This document shows positions 35,505-48,775 of a stretch of DNA of 64,000 nucleotides, in pieces. The DNA lies in assembly GCA_030762175.1 (NCBI GenBank), contig CM060838.1, positions 14,638,001-14,702,000 of the forward strand. The letters run 5' to 3'. The DNA is from Metallyticus violacea (taxonomy: Eukaryota > Arthropoda > Insecta > Mantodea > Metallyticidae). Below the pieces are notes generated by a model that worked only from the letters and a program-made list of their open reading frames with translations, was not told where the DNA came from and did no database searches. Both the position numbers and the translations under genes were made by a program. Every line of letters begins with the position of its first letter. Positions within the stretch are counted from its first letter, which is position 1.

Positions 35505-35712
35505 ACACCGACGGTTGACAGACATCGTTAAGGCATGACCTTTACGGTTCGTATCCCGCTAGAACCGTTCTTCCCTGAGGTTTTTCAGAGACTTTTCTTA
35601 GCCCTCACCAATAGTAAATAACGTGTAGGGACCCTAAATCTAGGCCTGGAACGTTTTCATACTCCCTAAATTTTTTTCTATTGGTAATGTCATAGTGGTT
35701 AAAACCGACGTA
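35505..35712 (+). mobile_element. SINE B, strongly diverged
   Basis: Head traces (gacatcgttaaggcatgacc, B box cggttcgtatccc), body traces (ataacgtgtagggaccctaa, aggcctggaacgtttt) and tail gacgtaaacc. Older than the other copies. Confidence 0.65.
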
Positions 35713-35849
35713 AACCTAGTAAAAATCATGATGAAAAGCTTTCTTATTGGCTTTCAATGACAGTATTGCAAGATATAAATAACGACCACGTGTCTGAGCA
35801 TACTTTCCGATGTTTATACTAGGGCAAATATTGTAGACAGTAGTAAATA

Positions 35850-37328
35850 ATAATAATAAATATGTCTAATTAAAATAATATATGAAACTGTTATGTACTG
35901 AAATTTGAAGTAATTTTTAATACTGCAATATCACATTGAGAATTTAAATCTATGCTATCTAAATAATGAAGTTACAAATAATTAACATATATGCTTCGTT
36001 TCAGGGTAAGCCTATTCCTTTTTAAGAAATTTGTATCTATTTTTAATAATAATATTAATAATAATTATAATAATAATATGTCTAATTAAAATATTTATAT
36101 GAAACTGTTGTGTACTGAAATTTGAAACAGTTTTTAATACTGGAATATTACATTAAGACTTTAAATCTATACTATCTAATTAAACAAGTAATTAACATAC
36201 ATGCTTTGTTTCAAAATGAACGGACAATAAGCCTATTCCTTTTTAATATATTTATACTTATTTTTTCCTAATAATAATTGTAATAATGTGTCTAATTAAA
36301 AATAATATATGATGCTGTTATCTACTGAAATTTGAAATAATTTTTAATACCGAAATATCACATTGAGAATTTAAATCTATGCTATCTAAACAAACAAGTA
36401 ATTATATGCTTAGTTTCAAGATGGACACACAGTTACCCTATTCATTTTTTAAGTAATTTGTACCTATTTTTTCCTAATAATAACAATAATAATAATAAGT
36501 CTAATTAAAATAATATGTTGTGTATTGAAATTTGAAATAGTTTTTAATACAGCAATATCACATTGAGAATTTAAATCTATGCTATCTAAATAAACAAATA
36601 ATTAATATATATGCTTAGTTTCAAGATGGACACACAGTTACCCTATTCCTTTTTAATACATTTATACTTATTTTTTCGTAATAATAATAGTAATAATGGG
36701 TCTAATTAAAAATAATATATGAGGTTGTTATGTACTGAAATTTGAAATAGTTTTTAATACAGCAATATCACATTGAGAATTTAAATCTATGCTATCTAAA
36801 TAAACAAATAATTAATATATATGCTTAGTTTCAAGATGGACACACACTTACCCTATTCCTTTTTAATACATTTATACTTATTTTTTCCTAATAATATAGT
36901 AATAATGGGTCTAATTAAAAATAATATATGAGGTTGTTATGTACTGAAATTTGAAATAGTTTTTAATACTGGAATATCACATGGAGAATTTAAATCTATG
37001 CTATCTAAACAAACAAGTAACAAGTAATTATATGCTTAGTTTCAAGATGGACACACAGTTACCCTATTCCTTTTTAAGTAATTTGTACCTATTTTTTCCT
37101 AATAATAACAACAATAATAATAGTAATTATAAGTCTAATTAAAATAATACGTTGTGTATTGAAATTTGAAATAGTTTTTAATACTGCAATATCACATTGA
37201 GAATTTACATCTATATGCTATCTAAATGAGGAAGTTACAAATAATTAACATATATGCTTAGTTTTAAGATGGACACACACTAAGCCTATTCCTTTTTAAG
37301 AAATTTGTACCTATTTTTTCCTACATGA
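35850..37328 (+). repeat. tandem array, seven ~210-bp units
   Basis: The landmark aaatttgaa starts at about 35901, 36118, 36328, 36528, 36738, 36947 and 37162, a spacing of 217, 210, 200, 210, 209 and 215 bp. Each unit has a taatttttaatac / gcaatatcacattgagaatt / atctatgctatctaaa block, then atatgcttagtttcaagatg, ccctattcctttttaa and an AAT-rich stretch. AT-rich and non-coding. Satellite-like, probably inside an intron. Confidence 0.9.
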
Positions 37329-37604
37329 ACCGAAAAAACGCAGAGAATGACATTTTTAAATAAAAAGTTCTGCTTTCACAAAATTTACACATATCTCTCT
37401 CTCAAGTGTCCAGAAATTGTTCATTATGCTGAAAATTCTTACTGCAGAATATAACAAACACACTCTAAATAACTTTAATAATCATTTGTGTGGTATTTAT
37501 AACAGAACATTTTTATCTTAAAAATATTTGCATTACTTTTCAACTCTTGTCATTTTTTCATTCTTTGGAAGTGGGAAATTTCTAAGGTGTGTGAGAAAGT
37601 AATG

Positions 37605-37965
37605 TGCAATTGGCTTTATGAAAGGAATTTCAACAGAAAATGCAATCTATAAACTCACTAATAAAATTTTAACTGCATTTAATGAAAGAGCACATGTAGG
37701 AAGAATATTTTGTGACTTAACAAAGGCTTTTGATTGTGTCAATCATGACATTCTGATAGATAAATTAGCTTTCTATGGAATAAAAAACCAATATTTAAAA
37801 TGGTTTATATCCTACCTTGACAAAAGGAAACAAAGAGTAGTGATAAATTGTCCCTTCAAAATAAAAACAAACATCAGAGTGGGGAATGATTAACCATGGA
37901 GTGCCTCAAGAGTCAGTTCTGGGCCGTCTTCTTTTTCTGATATATATGTTTTCAAGATCGTCTGC
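37605..37965 (+). pseudogene. LINE reverse transcriptase fragment, frameshifted
   Basis: IGFMKGISTENAIYKLTNKI, then FCDLTKAFDCVNHDILIDKL and GIKNQYLKWFISYLDKRKQR are reverse transcriptase motifs of Jockey/CR1-like non-LTR elements (FxDLxKAFDxVxHxxL). After a frameshift near 37880 the sequence continues GVPQESVLG-LLFLIYM (relatives: GVPQGSVLGPLLFLIYIND). It stops before the catalytic (F/Y)xDD box. A different LINE lineage from the pair at 9.6-11.9 kb. Confidence 0.88.
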
Positions 37966-38449
37966 TCACGTATTAAAAGCAAATTAAATCGTATGATACA
38001 TATTACAGGTTAAGCAAAAACAAAACGCCACACTCATAACAGTTTTATGTCGTAATTATGCCCAGTTTGCAATGAAAAATTTCCCATAGTCAACAAAAAA
38101 TATTTTTCTATGGAAAAAAATTTCCGTTCCATGTAAAATTTTCCCTCTATTAAAACAGCGGCTTTCTGCCGTAATTTTTAATTTACCGATCGGAAACCTC
38201 CCGAGAATAAAAACTGGTTCATTACCATCCAGGCCGGTGAATTACAAGCCATTTGGTAACCCTAATTGGAAGCCGTAGAATGAAGCTATGGAGTATAAGT
38301 TGGTTATATGCCTGTGATCTGTAATGCCTACGTTGTGTCAGTTGTTCTATCATAATCACCAGAAATGTGTAAAGAAAAAGCACAGGGGTAGAGGGAGAAT
38401 ACAACTGCTGGTATTTTTATGCAGAATTATATGGCACCTGAGATATCTA

Positions 38450-38450
<1 letters not shown>
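37966..38450. other. unassigned region
   Basis: No recognised feature between the LINE fragment and the (TA)n tract. Confidence 0.4.

Positions 38451-38451
<1 letters not shown>

Positions 38452-38483
<32 letters not shown>
38452..38483 (+). repeat. (TA)n microsatellite
   Basis: About 15 TA units immediately at the tail side of a SINE B copy. Confidence 0.9.
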
Positions 38484-38486
<3 letters not shown>

Positions 38487-38487
<1 letters not shown>

Positions 38488-38766
38488 TTGTGTTTAACGC
38501 CCATTTTACTACACAGGCACCACAGGTGGTGAACACTGATGGTACATGAGATGAAATGATAAATTGGGAAAGGATTTTTTTATGAAAGGAAACGTTCTAG
38601 GCCTGAGTTTAGCGTACCCCCCCCCCCCCCCGGTATTTGCCTGTTATGAGGACTGAGGAAAACCTGGAAAATACCTCAGTCAGGGAGAACGGTTCTGGCG
38701 GGATTCGAACCCCAGACCTCCCGCTAACGAGTCCTGCCTTAACAACCTCGGCCACCCGTGGCGGTA
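38487..38766 (-). mobile_element. SINE B
   Basis: Minus-strand copy with intact head (on the minus strand taccgccacgggtggccgag and ggggttcgaatcccgcc) and tail at 38487 (gtgtttaacgcccattttac). Contains a 16-base C run (38619-38634) at a place where other copies have three to five C. Confidence 0.93.
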
Positions 38767-40797
38767 TTGTATCTTTGGCAAACTTCCCTATGGTGGATTC
38801 ATTTGTAACAACTGAGCTCAAAATTGAAATATATTCTTGCACTTAAAAAAAATCTACAACCCTTAAAATAGGAACCCTATTATTTCTTGATAATCAGTTA
38901 AATATTAATTTAACATTTGTTGATTTAATCCTAAAGCACACTTCATCCAGTAATCGTGACATTATATTTCATAAAAATGCTGCTAATTTAAACGAGGGTA
39001 AGGCTGTGGTCTTCATGTAATATTTAAATCAATAAGATAGCTCAGGCATATTGAAGCACTTTGAAAGCGAAGAATAATGATGGTACAAAATTGGAATGCT
39101 TTCATCTACAGTAGGATTTATATACTGGTTATATTAATTTTCTTAAACTTATATATATATATATTATATATTGTTATTGAATGGAACTTCTCTATATACG
39201 TAACAAATCAACGTAAACAAATTAAACATACAAACGCAAATGTTTATTCAAGAATCTTACAATCCTTCATTATTTTAATACTAAATCATATTTTAATATC
39301 ATTTCATGGACCTCTCTGGAATCAGCTGAGAAATACGCTTCTTCGGCACTCTTTAAAATACCCGAAATGATACCATTTTCTGAATGGAACATTATTCAAA
39401 GTTGCTGTCCTGTTTATTCAGAAGTGTTATTCTTTCATCGCTTTACAGACAAACAGGTACAATATTACAACGTGTCATTATGTGATTAACTACATTTACA
39501 TTAATTTCAAAGATTCTAATTAAAGTAGGCTGCTACAAACATTGTTCGCTTCTTTGTGCGAAAGAACATTTCCCGAAATCGTTTCGAAAGTACATTTCAC
39601 TCATACAGAAAACATTACTTTCTGTATTAGACACGAAAATAACTTTTCTGTATTTGTAGTCAGATTTATGGCGATTATCTAACAGGTACGCTGACTATTT
39701 TTGAGCAGTTTTATTTTGAAACCTTAAACAAAACATAATGCACAGTTAATATGAATGCTATAAAAATTCAGTTCTTTATAACGGAATAGCAATTTAATTA
39801 CATGTTAATTACATAAGCCACAGAATTTGGGCAGTTTTGTAGGCAGTTCGTCCATTGCTTATACCGCAGTTAACGAACATTGCTGATAGTTGCCGCAAAA
39901 CATATCATTCGCGAGCACTTCGCGGTAAAGAATGTCAACGAACTCCTTGTACATACTATGTGTTACAACCATCTGTTACCTACGCGCGCAATCGATGGAC
40001 AAATTCCGGTATAATTGATGGTTGAATGATATGCCCATGTGTAAGGAGAAGATGGAAAGAAACAAACAAATAAACATACACGTGAGATTGAAGCAAACAA
40101 CTGTGATCATTATCGCATGAAGTTTTTTCCCCTTTGCCTCGGCCAAATATCAAGTAGGCGTAATGATATCATTAATTATAGAGCTGTATAGGGGTTGAGA
40201 GGTTGTTGGGGTTGTTATTGTTGTTGTTTTCCCCCCTTTTTAATGAGAGGACTTTTTCATTAAAAACTTCACCTGGCAACTGACGGGCAGTAAGATCGAA
40301 ACTTGAGCTCTAGTGATGGATATATGCATATACGAGATATGCGTTTACGTTCTGTACGTTTTGTTTGACCTGGTCTGCTTGTTAATTTCTAGTTTGGGCT
40401 TTCTATTACGATGTTTTACCACACATCTGTTACTTCTCAACATGAGATCTCGAACGTTGTTTTACATTCATGTTCTGGTGCATCCGTGTCTGCCTTATTC
40501 GCAACTCAAGCGTTCAAGCTGAACAGCACCAAAATGATCCGAAGTACAATGTTCAAGAAATCAACGGGGGAAACGACATTTGCCACAAAATCATACGCAC
40601 GTAGTACTTCATCCGTTGTCGGTAGTAGAAGTACAGATCTCATCGTTTAGGATTTGCAAGACACACCCATGGCTGTATACATTGTCTCAGTTATTTATTC
40701 CATTTCGTTGGCAACTGGAGCAAGATGAATAATTATTTTGTGGTGTATTATTCCATAGGAAGTAGACATTTGATTTCCGTTGCAGGTTTGTGAAAAA
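38767..40797. other. unassigned region
   Basis: AT-rich. A 97-codon and a 79-codon open frame (39077-39370, 40411-40650) show no recognisable motif. A (TA)n-like stretch at 39150-39175. Confidence 0.35.
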
Positions 40798-40864
<67 letters not shown>

Positions 40865-41146
40865 TCACAAGCAAACATCTTCCAAGCATCCTTCTTTGGT
40901 TTAAAGTTGCCCCATAGAAGGTATCCGAAAATTTTGTGGCTGGCGAATTTACAAAAAAGTTAGAAGTTTAAAAAAGAAGTTGGTTATCAACTTATGTGAA
41001 ACATGTTTTCTAGCATTTTTTCTCAAGAATTATTCGCAAAATTTTTAAAGTTACCTTCATTCACGGTTTTTTTTTAACTCCAATTGGCATACCATTTTTG
41101 TAGTTTGAATTTAATGTTTTATTTTTAAATAATTGAGCCTCGAGAC
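40798..41146 (+). repeat. ATT-anchored duplicated segment, copy 1
   Basis: (ATT)n at 40798-40862, then attcacaagcaaacatct and tatgtgaaacatgttttct, aaagttaccttcattcacgg, ggcataccatttttgta. The same order occurs at 43226-43492. Confidence 0.7.
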
Positions 41147-43105
41147 GTCAAAGTTCATTCTATACAGTTCATCGCAACCGCCGATCGCTTTTGAAATCAA
41201 GTCGAGGTTGGCCAATTAGGAAAATGCTCATGGTATTGTCGTTCTACACTAAAGGTTAATTTCGGTACACATTTGATTCTTGCGCTGGAAGCGTACCAGT
41301 ATAGTTCTTACCGTAACCTATGAAGTTTTTAGGATTATACCGTCCGTTCCAGTCAACCATCTGCTAGCCACGGAACTGGCATTATAGACGGTTGAATGGG
41401 ATTCACGGTACAATTGTTATTGCATTGTTTACAGAGTTGATAAGCAAAGGTATTCTGAATAAGAGAAATTGTGAAAACTACCTTTTAGCGAATCCTGGGC
41501 GCATAGGTTTTTGACTTCGGACCTATACATTCGCTATGCAGCACTAAACTCATGTCATTTATGCATTTAATGATGAAGGGATCCTGAACTAGCATAAATG
41601 GATATGTTTTATTTTATATACTCAGTAAAAAGAGATAAAACATGACTTAACTTTTTCAACCAGAAAATATTTTACATTTTATTTATTTGTAAACTTTTAA
41701 TATTATTGTGGTTTGATTAGTTTTAGAAGTGGAACTAATTTCTTGGAATTTTAAATATTCCTACAGAACGAATGAATACATTTGGTGTTTACTTTTGACT
41801 TGTTAAACTCTTATATTGTTTACTATACTTTTGTGTATTTTCTGTTCGATAGAAACCTTCTTTCATTTTTTCTCAAATCTACTTATTTCATGCAAATGAA
41901 TAAGTATATATAAATGAAAAATAAAGTTGCTCTTGGAACAATGTAACTAAAATAACAAGAACTAGAGAAACTGAGATAGATAAAACACTTAATTTTCGTT
42001 GTATTTTCGTTATATTTCACTATATTCTTCTTCAAAGGCCAAACGTATGTGCTATTCATTTTTGTCTCTGGTCTTAATTTAGTAACTTCTTAGCATTAAA
42101 ATACATAAAAGATTGCATTACAATGCTCACGAAATTTAGCACGAATAGGAGCCATTTATATGTTGCAAGGAAATTTGGTACCTTATTCTAAAGCTTAAAA
42201 GCAAACTTAACCAATGATAATCTCATTTTAAGGGTTTTAAGATGTCTTAGTGTGGCAAAAGATTATATTTCAGTGTTAATTTTTTTTTAAATAACAGCTG
42301 TGTATGTTTGAAACATGTTGGTTCTGTGTAATGTTTTGAGAATTAAGTATTTTTTCCAGCAAAAACTATTATAAGATATTTTTAAAAGTTGTTACAATCA
42401 ACAAAGACGCCTTTAAAATATTTATTAGGTGTTGTAGAGGTGTTTGTACCACTTTTGTACAGTAAAAGTTTTGCCGCCAAAAGCTATTTTTTGAGAGGGA
42501 GGAAGGCTTATTGAACCTCCTAAATAGAATTTTCGATATATTAGCTACGAACATTAGTATTTTAGGTAATTTTAAGAAAATTCTGCATACATTCCTCTTG
42601 TATATTATAAACCTCCTATTTCCCTACTGCATCAGCTCTTGAATTTTGTGTATATGTATAGTAGGAAACTTGTCTAAGAAGTTCTGTTAAAGTGCGAACA
42701 GAACCTTAATGACCTCACCTTATCCCAACAACTTCCGAGTGTCTATATGCTTCCGTCTAAACAATAACACACTTCCATGAGTTTTCCTGAACGAACGCTG
42801 ATGCAGTACATTCCTCACGCATATCTAAAACTTAACATGAGCAAACAACTGGATAGCTGTAATCTTACTTCCAAGAACAAAACCATCAAGGTTTGTCCTA
42901 CAATATGTAGTAGTCAGCTGTTTGCTCCCGTCCTGTTTTCCCAGAACACAACTCGTTTCTGTTAATATTCTACGTCAATTGTTTCAATGTTCAAGAAGAC
43001 GAGTAGCTTTTTTATATTGTATGATTCAACAAAAAGTAAACATTTGATTTTCGACATATGTTTGAGAAAAACTTCGTATGAAACTCGGGAGGTTATTTAT
43101 ATAAT

Positions 43106-43106
<1 letters not shown>
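41147..43106. other. unassigned region
   Basis: AT-rich. Nothing recognised apart from short T tracts. Confidence 0.4.
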
Positions 43107-43155
<49 letters not shown>

Positions 43156-43156
43156 G
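43107..43156 (+). repeat. (ATT)n microsatellite
   Basis: About 16 perfect units, the first of two ATT tracts separated by 70 bp. Confidence 0.95.
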
Positions 43157-43225
43157 AGCCCGATACCCATGGCTTTTCCTTCATTTGAATGCAAGATCAA
43201 GTGGGCTGCAGTATTTTAATGCCTT

Positions 43226-43230
43226 TATTA

Positions 43231-43277
<47 letters not shown>

Positions 43278-43320
43278 CAAGCAAACATCTCCCGTGCAGT
43301 CTCGCAAATTTGTGGCCCGC

Positions 43321-43352
<32 letters not shown>

Positions 43353-43492
43353 TTAACTAATGTGAAACATGTTTTCTCAAGAATCCGTCGTAAAGTTTTT
43401 AAAGTTGCCTTCATTTATGATTTTCTTTACTTCTACTCGCGAATTTGCATGCCATTTTTTGTAATTCGAATAATGTATTTTTAAATTAAAGT
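43226..43492 (+). repeat. ATT-anchored duplicated segment, copy 2
   Basis: Starts with (ATT)n, then attcacaagcaaacatctcc, a poly(A) tract (43321-43348), tgtgaaacatgttttctcaa, aaagttgccttcatttatga and gcatgccattttttgtaatt. Matches copy 1 in order, with indels. Confidence 0.7.
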
Positions 43493-45730
43493 TTTGGTTA
43501 ACGCCATTACCAGAAAATATTTTGCATTAACAATCTCACATTTTCTTGAAGCTAACTTCATACACCAGAATTAGAGCTACTGGTACATTGTTTAGTAAAA
43601 ATGCTCATCATATTATGCTCTGTCAAAATCCTTTAGGGAAATTTATAAAAAGTTATGGGGCCCGACAAGCTAATTTTTTTGGCTCTTTGTAGATGGGAAA
43701 AATATTAACACATTGATTAATTAGCTGTTTCGTTACATCTTATGTACACGTTTAAAAACAACTTTCATTTGTGAAGCATGTTTACTCATATTTTTGTAAT
43801 TACTAACTTTTTAAAAGAATATGTTATTCAATGTTGCATTTTCAAATAAATTAGATTGTTTTAGTGTGCACAGAAATTCTTAGAACATTTAGTTGAATAT
43901 TTTCTGAGAAAAGTTACATACATTACATAATGTAGTTTACAGAAAATGGCAGAAAAGAAAATTGCTGCATTTTGTAATTTAATTTTTCTTCCTGACATAT
44001 TTTCTGATACTATTAGTTGTCTCCTGCTCTATAATTCCGTTTTTCTCCATCCTCTTGGCTTCAAGCTGCTTTTTTTTCTCTTTTCTTTCTTGCTGGACTC
44101 TGAAATCTGCCTGTTGAAGTTACATCCAGTTTTTAAATGTTTTTACATACCAAGTCCTAGAAATGATTCCAGTTTTCCTTACTCCTTGTTATATTTCGAT
44201 CTTTGAAGCTAGCTACTGCCTCATTAACAGTAGTTTCTACTATTGGCTTGATACAAAACTTTTTTAGGGCAACTATCGCAAATCAAGGAATTCATGTTTT
44301 CAGTTTTACCACGTAAACACTCTTTCAGCAATTCTGGTTTGCAAACATCTCTATAAATAAGTAAATTGTTTTTAAATCTTACAATTCTCCAAGTTAGGCA
44401 ACGTATAAAATATATACTGCTAAAAGGACTCAAAATATACGTTGTGGAAATAGATATGGCCTTTTCGTGCAATTGTTTAAACTTTATAAGCGAAAAAAAA
44501 ATGAATAAAAATAAAATTTTAACAGGCTTAATATTTTTGGAGTGGAGTAAATGAAGTTATATTCGGCAAAACATTATTAACAAACAAATAGAAAACTTTG
44601 GAGAAGTTTATTTTAATTCCCTCCTTAAAAGAACAATTCCCAGATTGAAATACTTTTAAACCATTCAAGAATTTTCCTTTTTTACTGGAGTAATTTAAAT
44701 ATATTTGCCCACGAATTTAGTTAAGAGTTTTCCAGGTCCCCATCAATTATTTTGTGTTTTCAATAATTTACTTTGAAAGTAGATTAATGGACAACGCATT
44801 TTTTGCAGTAAAAAATACTAGTTCCATATACTTTTGTTTCGTGATCCCATTTCTGCCTTCTAGTTGTCAAAGTCCATTTGTAAGACAAATTATATTGAAA
44901 TTGCTATGCAACCAAATACTCCGTTTAACAATCCCGTAATAAACAAAATTATTTCTTGACAAACACTCCACTCTTTGACACTGTCATTTAAAAAATAAAC
45001 GCAACGTCTAAGAAGCTTGGTGAAATTGAAAATAGTTGTACAAGAAATTAATTGGAAGATAGCTAGGTTTGCTTTTTTGTAGCTCTTTCCTAAGGACTTT
45101 AACAATGACTGCAATTAATACCTATTTGAAAACAAGATAATTGATGGAATTAGGTAATTGTTTCACTTAGTAGTAAATGTAGTCTAATTGAGTTGTTTTT
45201 ATACTTTTAAGTTCTACTTGTTGCAGAGTTTGTATTATTTATAATATTGAAACTTTCAGGTTTGCACCTTCCTGTCCATTATTTTATATTATCTGTACAC
45301 TAAAAACTAAATTTAAACCATGTGCTAGTTTCACAACGCCTTTTAATTAAAAGCTTTCGTTACTGTAACTGTAATTCTTTTAAACTGTATGACAGAAAAA
45401 GAATTCTTCACGTGCCAGATTATCTTAGGCAACTGCCTTAGGTTATTTCACTCTTCATATCTAGTACCTTATAGTTATTTATGCACAAATAACTAAACTT
45501 CAAATATCTTTTAGTTTCTCAAGGGTCTTACACATTGACTTTAACACAGTTTTCGTTTTAACACTGTAATTTTTTAAAATGTATGACAATAAAAAGAGAA
45601 AAAAATCATTCTCATCCTTGATGATCTTAGGCCGCAGTCTTGAAATCATGTTGCGCTGTTTTTTTTTTTTTTTTTTTTTTATCGTTCGGAAGATACATTC
45701 CAGTCAACAGGGATGTTAAAACCTAGAGGA
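43493..45730. other. unassigned region
   Basis: AT-rich. A poly(T) tract at 45660-45680. A weak third relative of the ATT-anchored repeat may lie at 43735-43860. No gene. Confidence 0.35.
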
Positions 45731-45732
45731 AA

Positions 45733-45738
<6 letters not shown>

Positions 45739-45817
<79 letters not shown>
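45739..45817 (+). repeat. (GA)n microsatellite
   Basis: About 40 perfect GA units, the longest uninterrupted dinucleotide tract here. Confidence 0.97.
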
Positions 45818-45819
<2 letters not shown>

Positions 45820-48534
45820 CGAACCCTAACAGTTGATTAAAGGTTTTACAATCGTAGTTAAAGCAAACAGGGATAAAATGAAAAATATTCATTTTACTGC
45901 TAGACAAGGCTTTTAACATTCGTCAAAGCTTGGAGAAGCTATTGGACTAACTTTGCTGCAGCGTTCATGCCATAAGCACGCTGGTGTTGTGGGATGCTTC
46001 ATTAAATACACGGTATACAAAGAGTGCCCTTTTTACCTTCACATACAACATACTGTAGCTACAAACAGGCAATTAACAAGTAGCTCACGAAATGGCACTT
46101 AGATTATCTTAAAGAATTACTTTGGAGTTTTCGTTTTTCCTCTAGCAGAGTCTCTTTTTGACTTCCCAGTAATTTAGCTGGAAAATAGCGTGACTGAATC
46201 TCGAGTGGAATGTTTTTCTGCCGCTATTACAAGTTTAATTAAAGATAAAACCCAATGTTGTTGCAGTCACAGTAATAGTTGTCGTATCACACAGTGTCCA
46301 TTAAAGATTGGGGAGATGGAAGTTCACTTGTTTGTAAATGGCTGCTGTTCGTGGAATTTCAGTAGATACAATAATGTAACCTTTTATGCTTTTTAATGCA
46401 AAGAAGCGTCTATCTAGACTAAACAGGTCGGTCCTGGTGGTGTTTTTGGAAATAATATTCTCAACTTTTTTTTAACAATTTCGCCGGTATTACCCGGAAA
46501 TGACATTAATTGGGATACTGTTTTTTTAAAAGCATTTAACGATTCACACATATTAGATTACTTCCCTTCAATGTGCAGGTATGAAACAAAGTTTAGCGTC
46601 CACTTCTGAGTTTTGACTTATATATGAGGTGCTTTTATGAACTTTTTTTAACAGAAAATATAAGTTTATCATCAAGTGGAAAATTAGCTCTGATTATTTC
46701 TAATGCAAAACAACTCATACGTAAAACAAATTAGATGTATCATATTTGAGAATGCTATTTATAAATCTTTACCACCCTGAAATTAGGTTTTCTGAATCAA
46801 TGATAAAAATTTTGCCACTGTGGAGTTGTTTTTGTTTACCATTTCTTCTTCAACAAGCAGATGTTTCCTTTTTAAGCAATATATCATTCTTTGCGATATG
46901 TTTTTCCATCAACTGATGCTTATAGAAAACTGTCCTTAATGTTTTTCGGAACATTTGCAATACTTTCATTGTTACTTAATACAGTGCTGTATATATTTTT
47001 CAAAAAAAAATTACTTAGAACTGAATTATTCAATTCCCACAGTGACTATCAGCTGCGAGAAAAGGTTTCACGCAAATTATGGAAACATTAGGAGAAACTT
47101 TTGCCTTAACCGGAGTATTCACCAAAAAGTTTCGGAACAGAGACACTTTTTTGCACGTTTCATTCTTAACCTTTCCTTGTGCTTACTAGCTTTAAAATGT
47201 CGAATCACTTGGATGCGTTTCTCAGTTCGAATTAATTTTTAACACGTTTGCTTATGAAACACTCTTCCATCTGTAATTAACATTTAATTTTAAAGTCCTC
47301 CGGAAAAGTGCGTAGTTCTTCACTTACGATTGCTTTTATTTTAGTTCAAATATGACAACTGCCATTCATAAAGGGAATAAAATTCACACTTCCAAGTCCG
47401 AGTAAACCATTGCAATGAAATCACAGATGGCAACTGGAAGAAAGTTTTGAATTGGCATTGCAAGCTATGTTTATCTTTTTCTCTTCGCAATGCTCAGTCG
47501 GAGTGACTCGCACTGAATTGAAATTGATCACAGCGGATGTTTATATAAACCTCTACCTGGTTCCAGTGTAGTTTATTCTTAAAGTGTCCTAGCGAATTAG
47601 ATAATTTCCTTTAACTGCTGTTGAAAAGAAGTAAAATTCATTGTTAACCAATAGATTAACAAATGGGTTTTTAATAATTAGAAAAAAACATGTGCATCAT
47701 AAAATTACGCTTAAAATGTAACACTGCTATGAATCGCAAATGAATGTAAGTATATGATTTGACCATAGGAAAAAAACTTGTATTATTACGCTTGTGTGTT
47801 AAACTAAAGTAGCCTTAATTCACAGAGAACTTTCCTGGCGGTAGGAATATATTGCTGTTGGATTTCTTCGTACAGCATTTCTAAACAACGTGAATGCTAA
47901 GAGAATGAGAAAAAATGCTCATTGAAATTGGAAACGATTGAAACTTGTTTCTGAAAGATTTTAGTTCATCCTATCCAGGAATAACTTACTCAAAAACCGC
48001 TGTAGCTATTTATATTTTAAAAATAAAACCTTATAGTGTGTCTATAATCCAAGAAGTGCATGACAATGTAATTCGAGAGAATATCTATAATATTTTGCAA
48101 AATATTGTTAATGGTATTGCTGTTTCCATAATTAATAATTTTTCCATTACTTTGCCAAGTTTATCGAATTGTGGATAATAGGACATAGGCAATTTCCGAT
48201 TAATATTTCATTTTGTGTATAAAATGAAAGAATAAAAGTTGTCAAATACTGCGAGAGTATGTATTACTTTCACCAACATTCTGATGCAGCATATACATTC
48301 AGAGATCCTTTGGAATTAACAAGGGAGGTTTTGATGAGAAGATTGTTACTGGATGTTTATGACTAGAATGATCTCCAGACCCCAGACCCTGTGGAGTCAC
48401 GTAAATTAAGGTATATAGGATTTAACTGCCCACTAGATTTTATGCACCATAAAGCGTGTTCTTCATGAGAACAGATATAGTGAGCGCGAATACTTTCCTA
48501 TTTCCATTGCCGGCTCTTTCACTCTGGGCTTTTG
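45818..48534. other. unassigned region
   Basis: No gene. gtcggtcctggtggtgt at 46427-46443 equals the first 17 bases of SINE A and may be a 5' scrap. Otherwise AT-rich unique-looking sequence. Confidence 0.35.
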
Positions 48535-48775
48535 CGCAGGCGTTCGGCGGGAGGTCTGGGGTTCGAATCCCGCCAGGACCGTCCTCCCTGATTGAGATTT
48601 TTCTCAGTCCTCATAAATGCAAATGCCGGAGAGGTACCCTAAACTTAGAGCTGGAACGTTTCCTTCCTTAAAAAAATCCTTGCCCAATACATAATTTAAT
48701 TTCATGTATCATCAGTGTTCACCGCCTATGGTGCCTCAGTAGTAAAAACGGGCGTTAAATACCATTCGTTCTTTA
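48535..48775 (+). mobile_element. SINE B, 5'-truncated
   Basis: Begins inside the tRNA-like head (cggcgggaggtctggggttc, intact B box ggttcgaatcc) and runs through the body to ggcgttaaatacca. Confidence 0.92.

Noticed and set aside
40687..40889. Poly-Asn and poly-Ile open frames
   Set aside because: They are translations of the (ATT)n microsatellite. The same applies to the poly-Tyr frame at 43185-43484 and the Leu/Ser frame at 45716-45919 over the (GA)n tract.
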